Shown: piece by piece, positions 56,488-64,000 of the stretch
Position numbering within the stretch: position 1 is the stretch's first letter
Layout of the letters: each line of letters opens with the position of its first letter
Source of the DNA: an uncultured Brevundimonas sp.
Lineage (GTDB): Bacteria > Pseudomonadota > Alphaproteobacteria > Caulobacterales > Caulobacteraceae
Assembly: GCF_947305955.1 (NCBI RefSeq)
Contig: NZ_CAMZFB010000001.1
Coordinates: 1 to 64,000, forward strand
Direction of reading: 5' to 3'
Length of the DNA stretch: 64,000 nt
Program-made: the position numbers and the translations under genes
Notes under the pieces: generated by a model
Told to the model about the DNA's origin: nothing
Seen by the model: the letters and a program-made list of their open reading frames with translations, nothing else
Databases searched by the model: none

Positions 56488-58716
56488 TTAGTCGCGGCGC
56501 GGACGACGACCGCCACGGTCGCCACCTTCACGCTTCGAACGACCACCGGTGTCTTCCGAAAGCGGCGGCTCGCCACGTTCGGCACGCTCGGCGTTGATCT
56601 TGTCGGTGATGTCCTCGCCGGTGGCTTGGTCAACAACCTTCATCGACAGCTTGGTCTTGCCGCGATCGTCGAAGCCCAGGAATTTGACCTTGACCTCTTG
56701 GCCTTCCGAAACGACGTCCGCCGGATTGGCGACGCGTTCCAGAGCCATCTGCGACACGTGGACCAGACCGTCACGGGCACCGAAGAAGTTCACGAAGGCA
56801 CCGAAGTCGACAACCTTCACAACCTTACCGGTGTAGATGGTGCCCACTTCCGGCTCGGCAGCGATGGAGTTGATCCAGTCGCGGGCCGCGTCGATCTTTT
56901 CCTGCTCGTTGGCAGCGATCTTGATCGTGCCGTCGTCAGCGATGTCGATCTTGGCGCCGGTCTTTTCCACGATTTCGCGGATGACCTTGCCGCCCGAACC
57001 GATGACTTCGCGGATCTTGTCGACAGCGATCTTGATCGACTCGATCTTCGGAGCGAACTCGCCCAGCTCGGTGCGCGGAGCGTCCATGGCCTTCGACATT
57101 TCGCCGAGGATGTGGCTGCGGCCGGCGTGAGCCTGAGCCAGAGCCTGCTTCATGATCTCCTCGGTGATGCCCGGGACCTTGATGTCCATCTGCAGCGAGG
57201 TGATGCCTTCCGAGGTACCGGCGACCTTGAAGTCCATGTCGCCCAGGTGGTCTTCGTCACCCAGGATGTCCGACAGGATGGCGAACTCGCCCGACGGCTC
57301 CAGGATCAGACCCATGGCGATACCCGACACCGGACGGATCAGCGGAACGCCAGCGTCCATCAGGGCCAGCGACGAACCGCAGACGGTAGCCATCGAGGAC
57401 GAGCCGTTCGACTCGGTGATCTCCGACACCAGGCGTATGGTGTACGGGAAGTCTTCCTTCGACGGCAGCATCGGACGGATGGCGCGCCATGCCAGCTTGC
57501 CGTGACCGATTTCGCGGCGACCCGGCGAGCCCATGCGGCCAGCTTCACCGACCGAGTACGGCGGGAAGTTGTAGTGCAGCAGGAAGTTTTCTTTGTAGGT
57601 GCCGGTCAGGCTGTCGATGTACTGCTCGTCTTCGCCGGTGCCCAGGGTCGCAACGACCAGAGCCTGGGTTTCACCGCGGGTGAACAGGGCCGAACCGTGA
57701 GTGCGCGGCAGGACGCCGACTTCCGAAACGATCGGACGGACCTTGTCGAGGGCACGGCCGTCAACGCGGTGGCCGTTCTCGATGATGTCGCGGCGCAGGA
57801 CTTCGGCTTCGCATTCCTTGAAGGCGGCCGAGAATTTCGACGAGTCAACGCCGTCCGGATTCTCGTCGGTCTTCACCAGAGCTTCGGCAGCCTTTTGCTT
57901 GGCAGCATCGACGCCCGAACGGCGGTCGTACTTGCCCGGCAGCTTGTAGGCAGCCTTGATCTCTTCGCCGACCAGCTTCTTGATCGAAGCGACGACGTCC
58001 GAGTGGTCTTCAGCCTGGAAGTCGAACGGCTCCTTGGCGGCGTGCTCGGCCAGATCGATGATGGCGTCGATGACCGGCTGCATGCCCTTGTGGGCAAACA
58101 TCAGGGCTTCGAGCATCTTCTCTTCCGAAAGCTCCTTGGCTTCGGATTCGACCATCATCAGGGCGTCAGCCGTACCGGCGACGACCAGATCCAGAGCCGA
58201 CTCTTCCATCTGGGCGATGGTCGGGTTCAGCACCAGCTCGCCGTCGATCATGCCGACGCGGGCGCCACCGATCGGGCCCATGAACGGAACGCCCGACAGG
58301 GTCAGGGCAGCCGAAGCGGCAACCATCGACAGGATGTCCGGATCGTTTTCCAGATCGTGCTGCAGGACGGTAACGATGACTTGCGTCTCGTTCTTGAAGC
58401 CCTTGACGAACAGCGGGCGGATCGGACGGTCGATCAGACGCGAAACCAGCGTCTCCTTCTCGGTCGGACGGCCTTCACGCTTGAAGTAGCCACCCGGGAT
58501 CTTGCCGGCTGCGAAAGTCTTTTCCTGGTAGTTCACGGTCAGCGGGAAGAAGTCCATTCCCGGCTTCGGTGCACGACCGTAGACGACGGTGGCCAGAACA
58601 ACGGTTTCACCGTAGGTGGCCAGCACAGCGCCGTCAGCCTGACGGGCGATGCGACCGGTTTCCAGCGTCAGCGGGCGACCCGCCCACTCGATCGTCTTGC
58701 GTTTGATATCGAACAT
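56488..58716 (-). CDS. pnp: polyribonucleotide nucleotidyltransferase
   Basis: [33 protein letters not shown] and S1 domains. Confidence 0.97.
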   Translation of the reverse strand: MFDIKRKTIEWAGRPLTLETGRIARQADGAVLATYGETVVLATVVYGRAPKPGMDFFPLTVNYQEKTFAAGKIPGGYFKREGRPTEKETLVSRLIDRPIRPLFVKGFKNETQVIVTVLQHDLENDPDILSMVAASAALTLSGVPFMGPIGGARVGMIDGELVLNPTIAQMEESALDLVVAGTADALMMVESEAKELSEEKMLEALMFAHKGMQPVIDAIIDLAEHAAKEPFDFQAEDHSDVVASIKKLVGEEIKAAYKLPGKYDRRSGVDAAKQKAAEALVKTDENPDGVDSSKFSAAFKECEAEVLRRDIIENGHRVDGRALDKVRPIVSEVGVLPRTHGSALFTRGETQALVVATLGTGEDEQYIDSLTGTYKENFLLHYNFPPYSVGEAGRMGSPGRREIGHGKLAWRAIRPMLPSKEDFPYTIRLVSEITESNGSSSMATVCGSSLALMDAGVPLIRPVSGIAMGLILEPSGEFAILSDILGDEDHLGDMDFKVAGTSEGITSLQMDIKVPGITEEIMKQALAQAHAGRSHILGEMSKAMDAPRTELGEFAPKIESIKIAVDKIREVIGSGGKVIREIVEKTGAKIDIADDGTIKIAANEQEKIDAARDWINSIAAEPEVGTIYTGKVVKVVDFGAFVNFFGARDGLVHVSQMALERVANPADVVSEGQEVKVKFLGFDDRGKTKLSMKVVDQATGEDITDKINAERAERGEPPLSEDTGGRSKREGGDRGGRRPRRD

Positions 58717-58973
58717 TTTTCTTCTTTCGTCTCCCGCGGGCGTATTCCCGTCGGGGGTGTGCGGAGCGTCAGGTCGTTCAGTCCTTCAGTCCCCGATAAC
58801 CTGACAGCCCTCTGCCGTCAGATCGGTGAAGAGGACCATTTCTCGCGGCCCTCGCGTCGGTTGCGCCGTTGCATCCCACGGCGCCGGGAAACGTGCATAC
58901 TAGGTGCGGAACGAGGCGCGGACGTGACCGCCCGCGCCTCGTGGAAATTCATCCGATCCGCAACCGGGGCGCC

Positions 58974-59243
58974 TTAGCGACGCAGGCCCAGCTTGGCGAT
59001 CAGCGCTTGGTAACGAGCGCTGTCCACCTTGTTCAGGTGGTCAAGAAGACGACGACGTTGCGAAACCAGCTTCAGCAGGCCGCGACGCGAGTGGTTGTCT
59101 TTCTTGTGGGTCTTGAAGTGCTCGGTCAGGTTGGCAATGCGCTCCGAGAGGATTGCAACTTGAACTTCAGCCGAACCGGTGTCGCCTTGCGAGCGAGCGT
59201 TTTCAGCAATGACTTCAGCTTTACGGGCAGCCGTAATCGACAT
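58974..59243 (-). CDS. rpsO: 30S ribosomal protein S15
   Basis: [51 protein letters not shown]. Confidence 0.98.
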   Translation of the reverse strand: MSITAARKAEVIAENARSQGDTGSAEVQVAILSERIANLTEHFKTHKKDNHSRRGLLKLVSQRRRLLDHLNKVDSARYQALIAKLGLRR

Positions 59244-59258
59244 CGTATGTCCTTTCTT

Positions 59259-59298
59259 GCCCTATCGCTCGCCTCGCGGAGGCTCGCTGTATGAGGGC
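59259..59298. repeat. single degenerate copy F of the structured repeat, rpsO leader
   Basis: GCCC-TA-TCGCTCGCCTCGCGGAGGCTCGCTG-TATGA-GGGC. Confidence 0.6.
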
Positions 59299-59332
59299 GC
59301 TAGACAACCTGAAAACGAGACAGGGTCTGTTC

Positions 59333-60265
59333 TCAGGTGAGGTTAAATACGCGGTCCGGCGCTAGCCGTCCGGCCTTGAGATTGCAGAGGCAAACCAGCG
59401 TCCCGTCGGAGTAGATTGCGACAGTCCCCTCGTCCGAACCTAGCCGGCTTTGGAGCTGTTCAACCTGCTTCGGCAGAAGAACGATGGGTCGTCCCTGTCT
59501 CAGAGAGAGGGCTTCCTGTTCCGTCACGGCCAGATCCGGGATGTCGTCCAGAGCGGTCGCCACAGGCAGAAGGCCTTCAGAGGCGGTGCCCTTATGCGCC
59601 AAATCCTCGAGAAAATCCAGTGTGACGGCGTTCTGTACGTTAAACGGCCCCACCATCTCGCGTCTAAGGACAGAAACATGCCCTTCGGCACCGAGAACGG
59701 CGGCAAGATCTCGCGCCAGCGACCGGACATAGACGCCCTTGCCCGTACGCATGGTGATTTCGACGTGGTCGGCATCGGGCGCGTCGGTCACGGCGGCCTC
59801 GTGGATCGTCACGCGACGGGATTTCAGTTCCACTTCAACGCCTTCGCGCGCCAGATCATAAGCGCGCTCGCCATTGACACGGATGGCCGAAAAGGCAGGC
59901 GGAACCTGATCGATCGTACCAACGAACTGCGGCAGGGCGGCTTTGACCTGTTCCACCGTCGGGCGCACATCCGAGCGTCCGATGATCGTACCCTCGCGGT
60001 CGATACTATCGGTGGAGATGCCCCAGTGGATGACGAAGCGGTAGATTTTCTGCGCGTCCATCATGAACGGCACGGTCTTGGTCGCCTCGCCCAGCGCGAT
60101 AGGCAGGATGCCGGAGGCCAGCGGATCGAGCGTACCCGCATGGCCTGCCTTCTGGGCGTTGAACAGACGGCGAACCTTGGTCACAGCCTCGGTCGAGCCC
60201 ATCTCATAAGGCTTGTCGAGGCAGATCCAGCCGTTGACGATCTCGCCCTTCTTGCGACGGGCCAT
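59333..60265 (-). CDS. truB: tRNA pseudouridine(55) synthase
   Basis: GWICLDKPYEMGSTEAVTKVRRLF, KAGHAGTLDPLASGILPIALGEATK. Confidence 0.96.
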   Translation of the reverse strand: MARRKKGEIVNGWICLDKPYEMGSTEAVTKVRRLFNAQKAGHAGTLDPLASGILPIALGEATKTVPFMMDAQKIYRFVIHWGISTDSIDREGTIIGRSDVRPTVEQVKAALPQFVGTIDQVPPAFSAIRVNGERAYDLAREGVEVELKSRRVTIHEAAVTDAPDADHVEITMRTGKGVYVRSLARDLAAVLGAEGHVSVLRREMVGPFNVQNAVTLDFLEDLAHKGTASEGLLPVATALDDIPDLAVTEQEALSLRQGRPIVLLPKQVEQLQSRLGSDEGTVAIYSDGTLVCLCNLKAGRLAPDRVFNLT

Positions 60266-60717
60266 CAGTCTTCCTGCGGCTCGTCTTTGGCCTTCAGGTC
60301 GGCCTGAATGCGCGGATCATTGAACAGGGCGTCCATATAACCGGCGGCATTGAAGCTCTTGTCGTGCAGGAAACGCAGTTCCGGCGTGTATTTCATGTCG
60401 ATGCGACGACCCAGCAGGCCGCGCACAAACTTGGAATGCTCGTTCAGAGCCTTCTCGACGTCTTCTTCCAGACCGTTGGTGTCGGCGGTCGTAACGCCCG
60501 CGCCCAGCGGCTCGACAAAGACGGTCGCGTGACGCAGGTCCGGGCTCATGCGGACTTCGGTCACGGTCAGCGAGACGCCCATCAGGGCCTCGTCGTGGAT
60601 TTCGTTTTCACGCAGCACATCGACCAGAGCGTGACGGATCAGCTCGCCCGCGCGCAGCTGGCGCTGGCTGGGACCTTGCGGGCCGGTGGCGTTGCGGGTG
60701 TGTTGTTTGCGGGCCAT
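60265..60717 (-). CDS. rbfA: ribosome-binding factor A
   Basis: QRQLRAGELIRHALVDVLRENEIHD ... VSLTVTEVRMSPDLRHATVFVEPL. Confidence 0.94.
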   Translation of the reverse strand: MARKQHTRNATGPQGPSQRQLRAGELIRHALVDVLRENEIHDEALMGVSLTVTEVRMSPDLRHATVFVEPLGAGVTTADTNGLEEDVEKALNEHSKFVRGLLGRRIDMKYTPELRFLHDKSFNAAGYMDALFNDPRIQADLKAKDEPQED

Positions 60718-60789
60718 TTGACCTGCCTCCTTCTTCTCGCGCCGCCGGGGATCGGACGCCGGCTGATGAACGCGAAGGGCGGGGTCTAG

Positions 60790-61485
60790 TCATTGTGGAC
60801 GCTCAAGTCCAGTTCGACCCTCGTTATAGCGCTCGATCGCATCGGTCAGAGACTGCGAGCGCAAGGCGCGGCCAACGGGGACGCTAATGCCGCCCGCATA
60901 AAGCACCTGCGCCATCCAGTGGTTACAGACATGGGCGACCGAGAACCGCTCACCCGAGGCCCAGAAGGTCGCTTCATAGGGCACATCATCAGCCAGTCCG
61001 TCAGCGGCGATCGGATCACCTGAGGCCGTACTGGAAAGGGTCTGCAACAGTCGCTGACGGACGCCCTCTATGCCCGCCTGATCAAGGGTGAAGGCCACGC
61101 CCTCATAGGGAAAGGGTTTATCCGGCTGCGTTCTGACCGGAATAAGCCTGACCACGGCGGGTGATCCGCCCGGCGTAAACAGGGCGCGAAGTCCGTCGGG
61201 GATGCGGTCCCGCACCGGTCCCTGTTCGCGATAGAAGCGGCTGTCGCCCCACCCGACCAGAAACCAGTCGCCTTCACCGCTTTGGGCCACGGCCTCTGAC
61301 AGGGCGTCGTCATAGGCCATCAGCACATGGCGCGGCACGGCCAGATCGGTGTGAAAACCGTTGTCCAAGAGATAAAGGGTCGCTACTGGCGCGCCCCGTT
61401 CGGGCGCGGCTTTCCAGTCAGCGCTCCACCAACCCGCCAATGCGGCCATCACCATCACGCCAATCAGGATCAGGCCGCGCCACAT
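60790..61485 (-). CDS. DUF2459 domain-containing protein
   Basis: VATLYLLDNGFHTDLAVPRHVL ... GDWFLVGWGDSRFYREQG. Confidence 0.85.
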   Translation of the reverse strand: MWRGLILIGVMVMAALAGWWSADWKAAPERGAPVATLYLLDNGFHTDLAVPRHVLMAYDDALSEAVAQSGEGDWFLVGWGDSRFYREQGPVRDRIPDGLRALFTPGGSPAVVRLIPVRTQPDKPFPYEGVAFTLDQAGIEGVRQRLLQTLSSTASGDPIAADGLADDVPYEATFWASGERFSVAHVCNHWMAQVLYAGGISVPVGRALRSQSLTDAIERYNEGRTGLERPQ

Positions 61486-61488
61486 GTC

Positions 61489-62016
61489 CTAGCGGTCCGA
61501 AGGCATCTCGCCCGAGGCATTGGGCAGGCTGGCCCACTCGCCCCGATAGCGATAGTTCAACGCCACGCAGTGGCGATATTTGCCGTCAGGCCAGATGCCG
61601 ACAGCGTGCATGGTGACCGGACGCCCCGAGCGGACACGGCCCACCACAAACCACGCCTCGGTCGATCCCGGACACAGGGCGCGCGACAGGGCAGGCCCGT
61701 CACCCTCGGGCAGGATGGCATAGATGTCGCCGCCCCTCGCCTCGGACGGCAATGCCTCGGCGATCCCTGACGGGGATGCGGTGCGGAAACTGGCCGAGCC
61801 ACGGGCCGAGGTGGAGAACAGGCCGCGCACGCGCGTGGCACCGAACAGGCCCCGCTCGACCTCAAGCGTAATGCCGCGCGTCAGGGACTGGGTCGTACGA
61901 TCCGCAGCGTCAAAGGCGTAGAAACGCGTGTCGGCCAGGGCGGGCGTCGACAGGCCCGAAATCATCAAAACCACAGCGCCAAGGCCGTATCGAAAACGCA
62001 TCCAGGACTTCCCCAT
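61489..62016 (-). CDS. hypothetical secreted protein
   Basis: 175 aa with signal peptide (LGAVVLMISGLSTPALA), one codon spacing from DUF2459 gene. Confidence 0.7.
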   Translation of the reverse strand: MGKSWMRFRYGLGAVVLMISGLSTPALADTRFYAFDAADRTTQSLTRGITLEVERGLFGATRVRGLFSTSARGSASFRTASPSGIAEALPSEARGGDIYAILPEGDGPALSRALCPGSTEAWFVVGRVRSGRPVTMHAVGIWPDGKYRHCVALNYRYRGEWASLPNASGEMPSDR

Positions 62017-62075
62017 GATCTGGCCCCCCGCTGCAATCTGGGGGAGCGATCTTTGTCATGCAACCCAAAGAAAAA

Positions 62076-62101
62076 GGCGCGGTACCTTTCGATACCGCGC
62101 C
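62076..62101 (-). terminator. intrinsic terminator of infB
   Basis: GGCGCGGTA-CCTTTCGA-TACCGCGCC; minus strand followed by TTTTTC. Confidence 0.85.
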
Positions 62102-62134
62102 CTTTGATCCTGTTCACTGTGGAACAACCGCACC

Positions 62135-64000
62135 CTAGTCGAGGGTGCGCTTGATCTCTTCCACGGTGAAGCATTCGATGAAGTCGCCTTCCTTGATGTC
62201 CTGGAAGCCGGCGAACTGCATGCCGCATTCCTGACCCGACGGGACTTCGTTGACTTCGTCCTTGAAGCGCTTGAGCGTGTTGAGCACGCCCAGTTCCAGC
62301 ACCACCACGTCGTCGCGGATGATACGGACGCGAGCGCCCTTGCGGACCACGCCTTCGGTGACACGGCAGCCGGCGATGCGGCCGACCTTGGTGATGTCGA
62401 AGGCTTGCAGCACCTTGGCGTTACCCAGGAAGGTTTCGCGTTGGATCGGTGCCAGCATGCCCGACAGCACGCCCTTAATGTCATCCAGCAGGTCGTAGAT
62501 GATCGAGTAGTAGCGGATCTCGACGCCTTCACGCTCGGCCAGATCGCGGGCCTGCTTGGAGGCACGGACGTTGAAGCCGAGGATCGGAGCGCCAGCCGAC
62601 TTGGCCAGGTTGACGTCGCTTTCGGTGATACCACCGGCAGCGTGGGCCACGATGCGCGCACGAACTTCGTCGTTGCCCATCTTCTCCAGCGAAGCGGCGA
62701 TGGCTTCGGCGGTACCCTGCACGTCCGACTTGATGAGGACCGGCAGTTCGCTGATCTTCTTCGAGCCGAGCTTGGCCATCATATCGGCCAGCGACAGAGC
62801 GCCACCCGACACTTGCGACTTCTCGCGCTTCTTGCGCTGACGGTATTCCACCAGCTCGCGGGCGCGGGCTTCGGATTCCACCACGGCGAACGCATCACCC
62901 GGCGTCGGAGCTTCCGACAGGCCGAGGATTTCGACCGGCAGCGACGGACCGGCTTCGGTCAGTTGCTCGTTGCGTTCGTTCAGCAGGGCACGGACCTTAC
63001 CCCATGCCGAGCCGGCCACGACGATCTCGCCGCGCTTCAGCGTACCGCGCTTGACCAGAACGGTCGCCACGGCACCACGGCCCTTGTCGAGCTGGGCTTC
63101 GATGACGACGCCTTCGGCCGAACGGTCCGGATTGGCGCGCAGTTCGAGAACTTCGGCTTGCAGCAGGATGGCGTCGGTCAGACCCTTGAGGTTGGTCTTT
63201 TCCTTGGCCGACAGTTCCACCACCATGGTGTCACCGCCGTAGGCTTCGGCCACGATCTCGTGTTGCAGCAGCTCGTTGATGACCTTCTGCGGATCAGCGC
63301 CCGGCTTGTCGATCTTGTTGACAGCCACGATGATCGGCGAGTTGGCGGCCTTGGCGTGCTGGATGGCTTCGACGGTCTGCGGCATGACGCCGTCGTCGGC
63401 AGCCACCACCAGAACCACGATGTCCGTGACGTTCGCACCGCGAGCACGCATGGCCGAGAAGGCGGCGTGGCCCGGGGTGTCGAGGAAGGTGATGCGCTGA
63501 CCATCTTCCAGACGAACCTGATAGGCACCGATGTGCTGGGTGATGCCACCGGCTTCGCCAGCGGCGACGTCGGTCGTACGCAGGGCGTCCAGCAGCGAGG
63601 TCTTGCCGTGGTCGACGTGACCCATGATGGCGACGACCGGAGCACGGGCTTCGGTAGCATCGCTGTCATCGGCTTGCGACAGGAAGCCCTCTTCAACGTC
63701 GGAGTCAGACACGCGCTTGACGGTCATGCCGTATTCCGAGGCCACCAGTTCGGCGGTATCGGAATCGATGACGTCGTTGATCTTCATCATCAGGCCCTGA
63801 CGCATCAGGAATTTGATGATGTCGACACCACGGACAGCCATACGGTTCGACAGTTCACCCACGGTGATGACGTCAGGAATGACGACTTCGCGCGGACGGT
63901 TCGGTGCGTCGGTCGACGAACCTTTACGCTTTTCTTTTTCACGTTCGCGGGCACGGCGGACCGAGGCCAGCGAGCGCATGCGTTCGGCACCGGCATCATC
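62135..64000 (-). CDS. infB: translation initiation factor IF-2, N-terminus beyond the window
   Basis: [57 protein letters not shown]; frame open to window edge. Confidence 0.96.
   Translation of the reverse strand, partial: DDAGAERMRSLASVRRAREREKEKRKGSSTDAPNRPREVVIPDVITVGELSNRMAVRGVDIIKFLMRQGLMMKINDVIDSDTAELVASEYGMTVKRVSDSDVEEGFLSQADDSDATEARAPVVAIMGHVDHGKTSLLDALRTTDVAAGEAGGITQHIGAYQVRLEDGQRITFLDTPGHAAFSAMRARGANVTDIVVLVVAADDGVMPQTVEAIQHAKAANSPIIVAVNKIDKPGADPQKVINELLQHEIVAEAYGGDTMVVELSAKEKTNLKGLTDAILLQAEVLELRANPDRSAEGVVIEAQLDKGRGAVATVLVKRGTLKRGEIVVAGSAWGKVRALLNERNEQLTEAGPSLPVEILGLSEAPTPGDAFAVVESEARARELVEYRQRKKREKSQVSGGALSLADMMAKLGSKKISELPVLIKSDVQGTAEAIAASLEKMGNDEVRARIVAHAAGGITESDVNLAKSAGAPILGFNVRASKQARDLAEREGVEIRYYSIIYDLLDDIKGVLSGMLAPIQRETFLGNAKVLQAFDITKVGRIAGCRVTEGVVRKGARVRIIRDDVVVLELGVLNTLKRFKDEVNEVPSGQECGMQFAGFQDIKEGDFIECFTVEEIKRTLD

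Noticed and set aside
56626-58977. 783-aa plus-strand ORF antisense to pnp (and similar long antisense ORFs at 49446-51323, 40250-42376, 37314-39368, 18354-20579, 2947-3510)
   Set aside because: Opposite-strand open frames over strongly biased GC-rich genes; translations lack recognisable motifs and the sense genes are certain. Codon-usage artefact.

Overview
64-kb window of a high-GC alphaproteobacterial chromosome. Gene content and order (ChvI/ChvG-HprK-PTS, UrcA, MmcB, RegB/RegA with SCO, divergent HisRS) look like Caulobacterales, close to Brevundimonas/Caulobacter; this placement is by recall, not computed. Most of the window is core genome: TonB receptor, ChvI/ChvG plus HprK/EIIA/HPr, hisS, a PBP1A-type enzyme, phaZ, SCO + RegB/RegA, fabI, rimM-rpsP-ffh, murI, coaBC-dut, dapB-dnaJ-dnaK, hrcA-grpE, rph, pnp-rpsO-truB-rbfA and a truncated infB. 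There is one tRNA-Ala(CGC). I saw no rRNA, CRISPR array, IS element, prophage or recognisable defence island. The most unusual signal is a dispersed family of short, structured intergenic repeats (about 30-40 nt units, mostly in tandem at 44-48 nt periods) at six loci: 30.97-31.15, 33.63-33.72, 39.31-39.41, 49.15-49.31, 56.22-56.40 and 59.26-59.30 kb. Each unit keeps a short unpaired motif (TCAAGT(A) ... TAG) between an outer 4-5 bp stem and an inner hairpin. Stem sequences differ between loci while pairing is preserved, and units within a locus resemble one another. Secondary leads are a putative terminator-ended small RNA downstream of hisS, a lipoprotein whose C-terminus resembles polymorphic-toxin nuclease modules, a MhqO-MhqD-like fusion, a standalone BLUF photoreceptor, and several unexplained inverted or direct repeats in promoter regions.
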